Assembly (NCBI GenBank): GCA_900541895.1 | Contig: UWSI01000002.1 | Coordinates: 62,001-126,000, forward strand | Direction of reading: 5' to 3' | From: an uncultured Actinomyces sp. | Lineage (GTDB): Bacteria; Actinomycetota; Actinomycetes; Actinomycetales; Actinomycetaceae | DNA length: 64,000 nt | Shown here: one piece after another, positions 17,201 through 26,663 of the stretch | Layout: the number at the start of each line of letters is the position of its first letter | Numbering within the stretch: position 1 is the stretch's first letter | Translations under genes and position numbers: made by a program | Notes under the pieces: model-generated | Told to the model about the DNA's origin: nothing | Databases searched by the model: none | The model's input: the letters and a program-made list of their open reading frames with translations, nothing else

Positions 17201-18519
17201 ACCTGATCCCCCTGGATGTTCCCACGTACACCGCTGCGGACTTTACGCAGGAAACCTGGTGGTTGACAGTCCTCAAGGCCGTTTTCATCATCGTTTTCCT
17301 GATTCTCAACGTTCTGCTTGCCCTGTGGGTTGAGCGTCGAATGATTGGACGCATGCAGACCAGGCCCGGCCCGAATGTTGCCGGTCCCTTCGGCCTGTTC
17401 CAAGCAATCGCTGACGCCGTGAAGCTGCTCTTCAAGGAAGACATGTGGACGCGTAAGGCCGATAAGTTCATTTATCTGCTTGCACCCTCGATCTCGGCAT
17501 TTGCAGCCTTCTCGATTTTCGCTGTGATCCCGATGGGACCGAATGTTTCGATCTTCGGGCACTCCACACCGCTGCAGCTAGCGGATATGCCGGTCGCGGC
17601 CCTGTATGTTCTGGCGATTTCTTCGCTGGGTCTGTACGGCATTGTGCTGGGTGGTTGGTCTGCGTCCTCGACGCTTCCGCTCTACGGTGCGGTTCGTTCC
17701 TCGGCCCAGGTGATCTCCTATGAGCTTTCCATGGGAATGTCGCTGGTTGCGGTCTTCTTGATGGCTGGCTCGATGTCGACCTCGCACATCGTGGCCTTTC
17801 AGGCGCAGACCTGGTGGTTCCTGCCCTTGGCGCCCGCCTTCGTGATCTATCTGATTTCCATGGTCGGTGAAGTCAACCGTCTTCCCTTCGACCTTCCCGA
17901 GGCCGAAGGTGAGCTGGTCGCCGGTCACATGACCGAGTACTCCTCAATGAAATTCGGTTGGTTCTACCTGTCTGAATACGTCAATATGTTCAACGTTTCA
18001 GCGGTGGCGACGACCATGTTCTTTGGCGGCTGGCACGCCCCCTGGCCCCTCTCGCACATTGAGTTTCTCAATGGCGGTTGGTTCGGAATACTGTGGTTCT
18101 TCCTCAAGATGTGGTTCTTCATGCTTCTCATGATCTGGACGCGAAGCACCCTGCTGCGTTTCCGTTACGACCAGTTCATGCAGCTGGGCTGGAAGCGACT
18201 CATCCCGATCTCGCTGGCCTGGCTGGTCATGGTTGCCATTATTCGGGCAATCACTCAGTGGGTGTCTTTGACCCTGCCGCAGCTGATCGGTGGCGTTGCT
18301 GGAATCTTCGTTATTGCATTGATCGTCATGTGGTTCGCCGATTCGCGTGATGCTCGTAAGGAAGCCCTTGCGCAAGCTGAGAAGCAAGAACGCTTGGCGA
18401 ACTTCGATCCCATGGCGGACGGCTTCCCGGTACCTCCGCTTCCGGGACAACAGCTACCGCCCTCGCCGCGCGCAAACCGCGTGGTCACTGCTGCCGCATT
18501 GGAGGAGACGAATGACTGA
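17197..18519 (+). CDS. nuoH: NADH-quinone oxidoreductase subunit H
   Basis: 440 residues from ATG 17197, which overlaps the nuoG stop (ATGA) and lies downstream of GGGGGAGG. The eight-helix membrane subunit keeps ERRMIGRMQTRPGPN in the first loop and the acidic EVNRLPFDLPEAEGELVAGH loop that lines the quinone tunnel and proton channel. The tail beyond the last helix, about 50 residues, is polar and Pro-rich. It joins the peripheral and membrane arms and overlaps nuoI by eight bases. Confidence 0.96.
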   Translation: MNLIPLDVPTYTAADFTQETWWLTVLKAVFIIVFLILNVLLALWVERRMIGRMQTRPGPNVAGPFGLFQAIADAVKLLFKEDMWTRKADKFIYLLAPSISAFAAFSIFAVIPMGPNVSIFGHSTPLQLADMPVAALYVLAISSLGLYGIVLGGWSASSTLPLYGAVRSSAQVISYELSMGMSLVAVFLMAGSMSTSHIVAFQAQTWWFLPLAPAFVIYLISMVGEVNRLPFDLPEAEGELVAGHMTEYSSMKFGWFYLSEYVNMFNVSAVATTMFFGGWHAPWPLSHIEFLNGGWFGILWFFLKMWFFMLLMIWTRSTLLRFRYDQFMQLGWKRLIPISLAWLVMVAIIRAITQWVSLTLPQLIGGVAGIFVIALIVMWFADSRDARKEALAQAEKQERLANFDPMADGFPVPPLPGQQLPPSPRANRVVTAAALEETND

Positions 18520-19171
18520 TCAGAACGACAGCCAGAATCTGCGTTACGAGCAGGATCCGAAGGGGCCGATCGGTCAGTTCTTCGCTCCCTTCGCGGGCTA
18601 TGGAGTGACCCTGTCTTCCTTCTTCCGCCCGACCGTGACCGAGCAGTACCCCTTCGAGGGTCCTTTCGTCGAGCCTCGTTTCCACGGACGTCACCAGCTC
18701 AACCGCTACGCGGATGGCTTGGAAAAGTGCGTGGGTTGTGAACTTTGTGCGTGGGCATGCCCCGCGGACGCCATCTACGTCGAGGCCGCATCGAATACTC
18801 CCGAGGAACAGTACAGCCCCGGTGAGCGCTACGGTCGCGTCTACCAGATCAACTACCTGCGTTGCATTTTCTGCGGATTCTGCATCGAGGCATGCCCGAC
18901 TCGCGCCCTGACCATGGGGCACGATTTCGAGTTGGCTGAGTATCGCCGCGCTGATGACATCTATGAGAAGGACCAGCTTCTGGTTCCGCTCTCAGAGGGA
19001 ATGCTTCAGCCTCCTCACCCGCAGGTAGAAGGCTTGAGCGATGGTGACTACTACCGTGGCGCGGTACAGGGCCCCACACAAACTCAGATTGATTGGGTAC
19101 GCGAGCATCGTCCAGATGATCCCTCCCTTGCAACTGCCCGTCCCGTCAACGAGGAGGCGCGTCAGGCATGA
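18512..19171 (+). CDS. nuoI: NADH-quinone oxidoreductase subunit I (clusters N6a/N6b)
   Basis: 219 residues from ATG 18512 with GGAGGAG upstream. Two ferredoxin motifs are complete: CVGCELCAWACP and CIFCGFCIEACP, followed by PTRALTMGHDFELAEY. These clusters carry electrons from NuoG to NuoB. The ~40-residue tail after the ferredoxin core is Glu- and Pro-rich. It overlaps nuoJ by four bases. Confidence 0.96.
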   Translation: MTDQNDSQNLRYEQDPKGPIGQFFAPFAGYGVTLSSFFRPTVTEQYPFEGPFVEPRFHGRHQLNRYADGLEKCVGCELCAWACPADAIYVEAASNTPEEQYSPGERYGRVYQINYLRCIFCGFCIEACPTRALTMGHDFELAEYRRADDIYEKDQLLVPLSEGMLQPPHPQVEGLSDGDYYRGAVQGPTQTQIDWVREHRPDDPSLATARPVNEEARQA

Positions 19172-20115
19172 CCTTAATGAATTGGCCTGAAATGGCATCA
19201 ACGGGGGAGGCGATCCTCTTTGGCTGCGTGGCGGTCTTCATGGTCGCATGCGCCCTGGGCGTTCTCTTTTTCAAGAAGGCCGTTTACTGTGCGATCTGCA
19301 TGGTTGGAGTCATGCTCGGACTTGCGATCTTGTACCTCATGCATGGGGCAGCATTCTTGGGCACAGTCCAAGTTGTCGTCTACACCGGCGCAATCATGGT
19401 TCTCTTCCTCTTCGTCATCATGATGATCGGCTTGAGTGCCTCTGATAACTACGCGCGTCAATCGCGTGGACGCATCCTCACCTCAGTGCTGATGGCCCTT
19501 GGTTTGGGTGCGATCCTTATCGGAGCGATTGCTCGCTCGCGCACCGCGGGAAGCTCGGCCTCGCTCAGTGACGATCCCTACTCGAACGCGCCAATCACCG
19601 ACTTGGCGGCAACGCTGTTCTCGCGCTACTGGTTCTCAATGGAACTTGCAGGGATTCTGTTGATTACCGCAGCAATCGGCGCGATGCTTCTCACTCACTC
19701 TGATCAGCTTGGTCCGGTACTCACGCAGCGCACGACAGCAGAAGCGAAGATGCGCGCCTTCAAGGCCTCTGGACGTCGAATCGGACAGCTCCCGGCCCCG
19801 GGTGTGTACGCCCACTCCAACGCGGTCGATGTCCCCGCACTTTCGGGCGAAACTCACGAATCCGTTGAAGAATCGGTTCCCAGGGTTCTGCGAGTGCGTG
19901 GCTTGGATCGTGTTGTTGGTCAGGTCGAACCCGAAGTTGCACAGTCGCTGGCACTGGCCAAGGGCGGCTCTCTCTACCACACGATCTTCGATCCGGCTCA
20001 CCCCAGCACTCACGAGCGTTCTCAGGCATGGGGTATGCCGGGTGCCGCAGCTCCCACTGGTCTGAAGCAGCCGCAGGCGCCCCAGACCACTGAAGAAGGG
20101 AAGGAAGAAGAATGA
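19168..20115 (+). CDS. nuoJ: NADH-quinone oxidoreductase subunit J with long C-terminal tail
   Basis: 315 residues, against roughly 180-280 in most families. Five membrane helices occupy the first ~185 residues, including the conserved VQVVVYTGAIMVLFLFVIMM helix with its pi-bulge Gly. The remaining ~130 residues are hydrophilic (RTTAEAKMRAF... to TEEGKEEE) and likely face the cytoplasm; extended tails of this kind are known in actinobacteria. It is a linker subunit of the membrane arm and overlaps nuoK by four bases. Confidence 0.95.
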   Translation: MTLMNWPEMASTGEAILFGCVAVFMVACALGVLFFKKAVYCAICMVGVMLGLAILYLMHGAAFLGTVQVVVYTGAIMVLFLFVIMMIGLSASDNYARQSRGRILTSVLMALGLGAILIGAIARSRTAGSSASLSDDPYSNAPITDLAATLFSRYWFSMELAGILLITAAIGAMLLTHSDQLGPVLTQRTTAEAKMRAFKASGRRIGQLPAPGVYAHSNAVDVPALSGETHESVEESVPRVLRVRGLDRVVGQVEPEVAQSLALAKGGSLYHTIFDPAHPSTHERSQAWGMPGAAAPTGLKQPQAPQTTEEGKEEE

Positions 20116-20411
20116 GCCTTGCAGCCTACTTGGTGCTCTCGGGGATCCTCTTCGCGATCGGAGCAGCCATCGTTCTGGTCCGTCGCAGTGCGGTGATCTC
20201 CCTCATGGGAGTCGAGCTCATGCTCAACTCCGCCAACCTTGCCTTCGTGACCTTCGCACGAATCCACGGAAATGTGAGTGGCGAAATCATGGCCTTCTTC
20301 GTCATGGTCGTTGCCGCCGCGGAAGTTGTTGTCGGCCTGGCAATCGTCGTGTCCATCTTTAAGTCACGCGTCACCACAAACGTTGACGACCTCGATCTGC
20401 TGAAGAACTGA
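20112..20411 (+). CDS. nuoK: NADH-quinone oxidoreductase subunit K
   Basis: 99 residues with three membrane helices. The two membrane Glu residues that carry protons are present: Glu in LMGVELMLNSANLAF and Glu in VVAAAEVVVGLAIVV. The MrpC-like fold is complete and of normal length. It starts inside the nuoJ stop and is followed by a 13-base gap with GAGGAG before nuoL. Confidence 0.96.
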   Translation: MSLAAYLVLSGILFAIGAAIVLVRRSAVISLMGVELMLNSANLAFVTFARIHGNVSGEIMAFFVMVVAAAEVVVGLAIVVSIFKSRVTTNVDDLDLLKN

Positions 20412-20424
20412 GGAGTAAGCCGGA

Positions 20425-22401
20425 ATGACATTGACACTTTTCAGCACCGCGGCACAGGTCGCAGCTCCTGGCCAGCCCACGGGAATCATTTCCTTGGCGT
20501 GGCTCATGATTGCGATCCCCGCCGTTTCCAGTGCACTTCTCCTTGTATGCGGACGCCGCTCCGATCGCTGGGGTCACCTTCTGGCCACTCTGGCATCGTG
20601 GGCATCCTTCGCTGTTGGACTCGGCGTCATTATCGCCATGCTCTCCGCAGTCCCCGATACTCGCCGCTTTGAGCTCCCTCTGTTCTCGTGGATTCCCGCG
20701 GGCGAGTTCTCGGTGAACTTCGGCTTGATGATCGACCCGCTGTCGATGACCTTCGTCATGCTGGTCACCTTCGTTGGTTCGCTCATCCACGTCTACGCCA
20801 TCGCCTACATGGCTCATGACGATGCGCGTCGCCGTTTCTTCGCCTACCTCAACCTCTTCATCGCCGCCATGCTCATCCTGGTGCTTGCGGACTCCTACGC
20901 GGGTCTCTTCGTTGGATGGGAAGGTGTGGGCTTGGCCTCGTACCTGCTCATCGGTTTCTGGAACTACGTTCCCGCCAATGCAGTTGCCGCGAAGAAGGCA
21001 TTCGTCATGAACCGCGTCGGTGATATGGGTCTGCTCATTGCGATGATGGCGATGGTCGCTAACTTCTCAACCGTCAACATCGAGGAAGTGAACGCAGCGG
21101 CCGCGGCGGTTTCTCCCGTTCAGGCAACCATCATTGGTTTCTTCCTGCTGGTGGGCGCTTGCGGTAAGTCCGCGCAGTTCCCCCTGCAGGCTTGGTTGGG
21201 TGACGCAATGGCCGGTCCGACCCCGGTGTCCGCGCTCATTCACGCGGCAACGATGGTCACCGCCGGTGTCTACCTGATTGTTCGTTCGGGTGCGATCTTC
21301 CAGGCATCACCGATTGCCGCCACTGCGGTTGTCATCGTTGGTGCGATCACGCTGCTCTTTGGTGCGATTGTCGGTTGTGCCAAGGACGATATGAAGAAGG
21401 TGCTTGCGGCCTCGACCATGAGCCAGATCGGTTACATGATGCTGGGTGCAGGTCTTGGACCCATCGGTTGGGTTTTCGCAATTTTCCACCTCTTTACTCA
21501 CGGTTTCTTCAAGGCGCTCATGTTCCTTGGTGCAGGTTCTGTCATGCACGGAATGAATGACCAAGTCAATATGCGTCGCTTTGGTGCCCTGCGCACCGCC
21601 ATGAAGGTCACCTGGCTGACCTTCGCCTGCGGCTGGTTGGCAATCCTTGGTATTCCTCCCTTCTCGGGATTCTTCTCCAAGGACAAGATCATCGAAGCAG
21701 CATTCGGTGCGACCTCCTTCGCCGGTCACGAGGCCGTCTGGGCAGGTTGGGTCTTCGGTATCGTCACCATGGTTGGCGCTGGCATCACCGCCTTCTACAT
21801 GTCGCGACTGTTCTTCATGACCTTCCACGGCACTGCTCGTTGGACCACCGAAGCCGAAGGCAATGGTGTCCACCCGCATGAGTCGGGTCCGCTGATGACT
21901 ATCCCGATGGTGATCTTGGCGATCTGCGCAGCTGTGGTCGGTGGCCTCCTCTCAATTGGCGATGTCTTCACGACATGGCTTGAGCCTTCGCTTGGCGTTG
22001 CTGAGCACGCTCACCCGGTTGCTCCTGAAATTGCTATCCAGATTGTCACTTTGCTTCTGGTGCTTGCCGGCGCAGCAATTGCCTGGGTCATGTACGGTCG
22101 CCGTGAGGTTCCCACCGCCATCCCGGCAGGCAATGCGCTCACGCGTGCTGCTCGCGTTGACCTGTACCAAGACACCGTTAATGAAGCGCTCTTCATGACC
22201 CCGGGTATTGCACTGGTGAAGACCGCCACCCTTGGTGATAACAAGGCGATCGACGGTGTTGTCCACTTGGTTGAAGCGGCATCCACCGGTACTGGCCGAG
22301 CGCTTGGATTCACTCAGTCCGGTCGCGTGCGTACCTACGCCTCTTACATTCTTGGCGGGGTCGTGTGTGCCCTTGCCGCTGTCCTGGCATTTTCGCTGTG
22401 A
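20425..22401 (+). CDS. nuoL: NADH-quinone oxidoreductase subunit L (antiporter-like)
   Basis: 658 residues, the largest membrane subunit. Core elements: GLMIDPLSMTFVMLVTFVGS, FFAYLNLFIAAMLILVLADS, FVGWEGVGLASYLLIGFW with the membrane Glu, and the Lys-containing channel helices ACGKSAQFPLQAWLGDAM and HAATMVTAGVYLIVR. The C-terminal lateral helix region is present (~540-658). It is the distal proton pump of the complex. Confidence 0.97.
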   Translation: MTLTLFSTAAQVAAPGQPTGIISLAWLMIAIPAVSSALLLVCGRRSDRWGHLLATLASWASFAVGLGVIIAMLSAVPDTRRFELPLFSWIPAGEFSVNFGLMIDPLSMTFVMLVTFVGSLIHVYAIAYMAHDDARRRFFAYLNLFIAAMLILVLADSYAGLFVGWEGVGLASYLLIGFWNYVPANAVAAKKAFVMNRVGDMGLLIAMMAMVANFSTVNIEEVNAAAAAVSPVQATIIGFFLLVGACGKSAQFPLQAWLGDAMAGPTPVSALIHAATMVTAGVYLIVRSGAIFQASPIAATAVVIVGAITLLFGAIVGCAKDDMKKVLAASTMSQIGYMMLGAGLGPIGWVFAIFHLFTHGFFKALMFLGAGSVMHGMNDQVNMRRFGALRTAMKVTWLTFACGWLAILGIPPFSGFFSKDKIIEAAFGATSFAGHEAVWAGWVFGIVTMVGAGITAFYMSRLFFMTFHGTARWTTEAEGNGVHPHESGPLMTIPMVILAICAAVVGGLLSIGDVFTTWLEPSLGVAEHAHPVAPEIAIQIVTLLLVLAGAAIAWVMYGRREVPTAIPAGNALTRAARVDLYQDTVNEALFMTPGIALVKTATLGDNKAIDGVVHLVEAASTGTGRALGFTQSGRVRTYASYILGGVVCALAAVLAFSL

Positions 22402-22415
22402 GGAAGTAAGGATCT

Positions 22416-23969
22416 ATGCAGATGTCTCAAATGCTCAGCGCACCACTACCGTGGCTGTCGATTCTTGTTGCACTTCCCGCACTGGGTGCTGTGCTTCTTC
22501 TGGCGATTCCAGCCCTGCGGCAAGCGGGGCGTGCCTTCGCGCTCATTCTTTCGCTGTGTGAGCTGGTCGTAGCCATCGTCGCTGCGGTTGCATTCGACTG
22601 GTCGCGTTCCTCCGCCTACCAGCTTTCCGAGGCCTATTCCTGGATTCCTCAGATTGGCCTGAGTTGGGCGCTGGCCGTGAATGCTCTTGGCTTGGTGATG
22701 GTCCTTCTGGCCGTCGCCTTGGTTCCCCTGGTCGTTGTGGCCGGATGGAATGAGGACGAGGATCCGGCTCGTACGGGTGCTTACCTCGGTTGGGTTCTGT
22801 TCTTGGAATCCTTCATGGTACTGATCTTCGCCGCTTCCGATGTCCTGCTCTTCTACCTGGCATTCGAAGGAATGCTGGTTCCGCTCTTCGTGATGATCGG
22901 TCGTTACGGAGTTGGTGAAAAGAAGACGCGTCAGCGTGCAGCAATGAAGTTCTTGCTCTTCTCGCTGGCTGGCGGTCTGGTCATGCTCGGTGGCTTGGTA
23001 GCTATTTGGGCCCTTGCTGCTCGCCGTGGCGACACGCTCTTCATGATCGATACTCTGTCGGCTGGAACCGTTGGTCTTCCGGTGGGAATCCAAGTCGGTC
23101 TTTTCGCGACCTTCTTCATTGCCTTTGCTATTAAGGCTCCAATGGTGCCCCTGCACACCTGGCTGCCCGACACCGCTGAAAATGCGCGTCCGGGAACTTC
23201 GGTGCTGCTTGTCGGCATCCTGGATAAGGTCGGTACATTCGGCATGATCACCCTGTGTCTGCGTCTGTTCCCGCTGGGAGCCGCAAGCCTGCAGTGGTGG
23301 ATCTGCGGATTCGCTGTCCTGTCAATCCTCTGGGGCGGTTTGGCTGCTATTGGCCAAAACGACATCATGCGCCTGGTTTCTTACACCTCGGTTTCGCACT
23401 TTGGTTTCATGGTTCTGGGTATTTTCATCGGCTCGCAGATCGCGCTGACCGGTGCCATGGTCTACATGGTCGCCCACGGTGTCTCAATCGCCGCGATGTT
23501 CCTGCTGTCCGGTTGGCTATCAAGGCGAGGCGGAACTCAAGATATGCGCCAATACGGTGGTATGCAGCGCGTGAGCCCCGTCTTGGCTGGCCTGTGGCTC
23601 TTCTCTGGCTTGGCCTCGATCGCCCTTCCGGGCCTCTCGGGCTTCGTCCCCGAGTACTTGGTTCTGATGGGCACGTGGAAGGTTTCAACCCTTCTTGCAC
23701 TCTTTACAGTGCTGGGAGTGGTCCTGGCCGCGCTGTACATGCTCATGCCTTACCAGCGAGTCTTCACCGGCCCTCCGCGTGAGGATAAGAAGCATATTGC
23801 TGATCTGAACGGACGTGAAAAGACCGTTATGACCCCGCTGGTCATTGCAATGCTTGTTCTGGGTATTTGGGCGGCACCTCTTGTTTCTGCTCTTGCACCC
23901 ATCGCCGATGAGGGTTCACATCTCCTCACCGCAGCGACCGCAACTCTGAGTGAAGGGAGCGCACAGTGA
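22416..23969 (+). CDS. nuoM: NADH-quinone oxidoreductase subunit M (antiporter-like)
   Basis: 517 residues and about fourteen membrane helices. Diagnostic segments: FYLAFEGMLVPLFVMIGRYG with the pumping Glu, FIAFAIKAPMVPLHTWLPDT with the Lys, and LRLVSYTSVSHFGFM-type text (MRLVSYTSVSHFGFMVLG). It is a proton-pumping subunit between NuoL and NuoN. GAGGAAGTAAGG precedes the start; the stop overlaps the nuoN start (GTGA). Confidence 0.97.
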   Translation: MQMSQMLSAPLPWLSILVALPALGAVLLLAIPALRQAGRAFALILSLCELVVAIVAAVAFDWSRSSAYQLSEAYSWIPQIGLSWALAVNALGLVMVLLAVALVPLVVVAGWNEDEDPARTGAYLGWVLFLESFMVLIFAASDVLLFYLAFEGMLVPLFVMIGRYGVGEKKTRQRAAMKFLLFSLAGGLVMLGGLVAIWALAARRGDTLFMIDTLSAGTVGLPVGIQVGLFATFFIAFAIKAPMVPLHTWLPDTAENARPGTSVLLVGILDKVGTFGMITLCLRLFPLGAASLQWWICGFAVLSILWGGLAAIGQNDIMRLVSYTSVSHFGFMVLGIFIGSQIALTGAMVYMVAHGVSIAAMFLLSGWLSRRGGTQDMRQYGGMQRVSPVLAGLWLFSGLASIALPGLSGFVPEYLVLMGTWKVSTLLALFTVLGVVLAALYMLMPYQRVFTGPPREDKKHIADLNGREKTVMTPLVIAMLVLGIWAAPLVSALAPIADEGSHLLTAATATLSEGSAQ

Positions 23970-25537
23970 ATTCTGTTGCAACGGCCGTTAACTTTACGGT
24001 CCCCGAAATTTCGTGGGCCGCGCTTGCACCGGTTCTATGCGTTCTTTGCGGCGGGATCCTTGCGGTACTGGCCGAGTCCTTCGTACCGGTACGTGTGCGC
24101 CGTGCCTCGGTCTTCGGAATTGCTGTCGTCGCGCTGATCGCTTCCGCAGTCGCTCTGGTGATGCGTTGGGCTGCCGTTCTTGGATCTCCTCACTCCCTGG
24201 GGGAGTACATTGAAGATCCTTTGACGGTTGCAGCTCAAGGAATCCTGGTCCTGATCGCCTTCTTCGCCGTTCTGGTTATTGCCGATCGTTCCGAGGCCGG
24301 AGACGGTGCTTTCGCTGGACAGCCTTCGGATCGTCCCGGTTCCTCCGATGAGGAGCGTTCCGATTCAAAGGGCTACCAGCGTTCGGAAATGTTTGCTCTG
24401 GTACTCTTCTCTACCGGTGGCATGATGATCTTCCCCGCGGCGAACTCCTATATCGCGCTCTTCGTGGCTCTGGAAGTCATGTCTTTGCCGCTGTACATCC
24501 TGGCCGCAACGGCACGCCGTCGCCGTCAGCTCTCGCAGGAAGCTGCCCTGAAGTACTTCATCTTGGGCGCCTTCTCCTCTGGCTTTATGCTCATGGGTTC
24601 CGCCTTCCTTTACGGTTACTCAGGTTCGCTGCTGATCTCCGATGCGGCGACTCCTACGGCTCAGACCGCTGGAATGCAGATTCTTCTGCTCATGGGCACG
24701 GTCATGGTCATGATTGGCCTGCTCTTCAAGGTCGGTGCTGCTCCCTTCCATGCATGGACTCCTGATGTCTACACAGGCGCGCCGACTCCGATCACCGGTT
24801 TCATGGCTGCTGCCGTGAAGCTTGCAGCTTTTGCTGCGATGCTGCGCTTCTTCCAGGTTGTCGCAGCACCTCTGCAGTGGAGCCTCATCCCGATCATGGT
24901 TGTTGTCATCATCTTGACCATGCTGGTGGGCACTTTCGCCGGTGTCGTCCAGATGGATGTCAAGCGCATGCTGGCCTACTCCTCGATCGCCCACGCGGGC
25001 TTCATCCTCATGGGTGTGATCTCGCTGCTCCGCTACTCTGCAGGACACGTTCTCTTCTACGTTCTTGCCTATGCGGTTGCAACTATCGGTGCTTTCGGGG
25101 TGATTACCCTGGTGCGGACGCGCGACGATCAGGACACCATTGGTGGGGAAGTAACGGACCTGCGTCGCTGGGCAGGACTTGGAAAGACCAACCCGGCCTT
25201 GGCCTCGGCAATGCTGATCTTCCTGCTGTCTTTCGCGGGTATCCCCTTCACCGGCGGTTTCATTGCCAAGTTCGTCGTTTTCTCGGATGCTTTCGCGGCC
25301 GGAAATGCCTGGCTTGTTGCGCTTGCGCTGGCGTGCTCGGCGGTCACGGCCTTCTACTACTTCCGTCTGGTTCGCGTGATGTTCTTCTCGGAGCCGCGTG
25401 AAGACGTTGCGGTTGTTCGCTCCGAAGGTTTCACAGGTGTTGCCATTACCGTGTGTGCTGTGGGTACGATTGCACTGGGACTCTTCCCGAGTCCGGTTCT
25501 GTCTCTACTCAATCAGGTGGTTGTGCTTCTCCCGTGA
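23966..25537 (+). CDS. nuoN: NADH-quinone oxidoreductase subunit N (antiporter-like)
   Basis: 523 residues. The conserved helix with Glu is YIALFVALEVMSLPLYILAA and the Lys helix is LLFKVGAAPFHAWTPDVYTG; VKRMLAYSSIAHAGFILMG follows. A hydrophilic loop of about 35 residues rich in Asp, Glu and Ser (~111-140, SEAGDGAFAGQPSDRPGSS) lies between early helices. It is the last gene of the nuo set. Its stop overlaps the GTG start of the polyprenyl synthase gene. Confidence 0.97.
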   Translation: MNSVATAVNFTVPEISWAALAPVLCVLCGGILAVLAESFVPVRVRRASVFGIAVVALIASAVALVMRWAAVLGSPHSLGEYIEDPLTVAAQGILVLIAFFAVLVIADRSEAGDGAFAGQPSDRPGSSDEERSDSKGYQRSEMFALVLFSTGGMMIFPAANSYIALFVALEVMSLPLYILAATARRRRQLSQEAALKYFILGAFSSGFMLMGSAFLYGYSGSLLISDAATPTAQTAGMQILLLMGTVMVMIGLLFKVGAAPFHAWTPDVYTGAPTPITGFMAAAVKLAAFAAMLRFFQVVAAPLQWSLIPIMVVVIILTMLVGTFAGVVQMDVKRMLAYSSIAHAGFILMGVISLLRYSAGHVLFYVLAYAVATIGAFGVITLVRTRDDQDTIGGEVTDLRRWAGLGKTNPALASAMLIFLLSFAGIPFTGGFIAKFVVFSDAFAAGNAWLVALALACSAVTAFYYFRLVRVMFFSEPREDVAVVRSEGFTGVAITVCAVGTIALGLFPSPVLSLLNQVVVLLP

Positions 25538-26544
25538 GCGCCGTAATCGACTTACACGTTCCTGATCTCGAGGCCCGAATTCTTCCGGGCCTCGAGGCCG
25601 TTGAGGACCGTTTGCACCAGGCCGTGTCCCACTCTCGGGACCTGGTTACAGAATTGACGTCTCACTTGGCCCAGGCCGGTGGCAAGCGTATGCGGCCCCT
25701 GCTGACCTTGGTTGCCGCGCAGTTTGGTGATCCCGAGCGTGCGCTGAGTAACGAAGTCCTCACAGCAGCAACGGGTATCGAATTGACGCACCTGGCCTCG
25801 CTCTACCATGACGATGTCATGGATTCTGCGCCCACCCGCAGGGGTGTTCCCTCGGCTCAGCATCTGTGGGGGAATAACCGCGCAATTCTTGCAGGAGACA
25901 TCCTCTTTGCGCGCGCCTCGGCCATGATTGCCACTTTGGGTAATGAAACGGTCCGTCAGCACGCCGTTACCTTCGAGCGCCTGTGCATGGGGCAGCTTAA
26001 TGAAACTTTCGGTCCCCAAGAGGGGGATGACCCGCTGAAGTTCTACATCCAAGTGCTGGCTGATAAGACCGGTTCTTTGGTGGCATCTGCCGCGGCATTC
26101 GGTGCGATGCATGCGGGTGCGGATCAGGCGACGATTGATGCTCTCACCCAGTTCGGTGAGCGTTTGGGAGTCGCTTTCCAGATCGCTGACGATGTCATTG
26201 ATTTGGGGCCCGAGGCCGGCGCTTCGGGGAAGACCCCGGGAACTGATCTTCGCGAAGGCGTGGATACTCTTCCGGTGCTTCTTCTTCGCCGCGCGCAGTC
26301 AAATGGCAATCTTGACCCCGAGGGGCAAAAGATTTTGTCCATGCTGGGTGGGGATCTTTCCTCCGACCAGGCTTTGGCTGCCTTGGTTGAACGCCTGCGT
26401 GAACATGATGTTGTGTCGCAGACACGCGAGCTTGCTCGTCAGTGGTGCGATAGCTCTCTCGAATGCATTGCCGACCTTCCAGATGGGGAAGCCAAGCAAG
26501 CTTTGATCTCTTTTGCCCACCTGATGGTGGACCGCGTCGCCTGA
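25534..26544 (+). CDS. Polyprenyl diphosphate synthase (menaquinone side chain)
   Basis: 336 residues from GTG 25534, which overlaps the nuoN stop; an in-frame upstream start at 25453 would lie within nuoN and is rejected. Both Asp-rich motifs of trans-prenyl transferases are present: DDVMD (93-97) and DDVID (219-223), together with GGKRMRPLL. The residues before the first motif, SLYH, are small-to-aromatic, fitting a long product. It condenses isopentenyl diphosphate onto an allylic primer. Coupling to nuoN and proximity to the MenJ-like gene point to menaquinone side-chain synthesis. Product length cannot be read reliably. Confidence 0.9.
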   Translation: MSAVIDLHVPDLEARILPGLEAVEDRLHQAVSHSRDLVTELTSHLAQAGGKRMRPLLTLVAAQFGDPERALSNEVLTAATGIELTHLASLYHDDVMDSAPTRRGVPSAQHLWGNNRAILAGDILFARASAMIATLGNETVRQHAVTFERLCMGQLNETFGPQEGDDPLKFYIQVLADKTGSLVASAAAFGAMHAGADQATIDALTQFGERLGVAFQIADDVIDLGPEAGASGKTPGTDLREGVDTLPVLLLRRAQSNGNLDPEGQKILSMLGGDLSSDQALAALVERLREHDVVSQTRELARQWCDSSLECIADLPDGEAKQALISFAHLMVDRVA

Positions 26545-26663
26545 TTACGGGCACCCCTCTTGAGGTGCGCCTCGACCTTCTCAGCTGCCCTGCAGGTCGT
26601 CTAATTGTAGGATTGGGACAGGATTAGGGTCGCCTTCCTTGGTGGCCAGAGAAGAGGATACGA

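Noticed and set aside
25453..25533. N-terminal extension of the polyprenyl diphosphate synthase
   Set aside because: Would run out of frame through the conserved 3' end of nuoN; the GTG at 25534 overlapping the nuoN stop is the natural coupled start.
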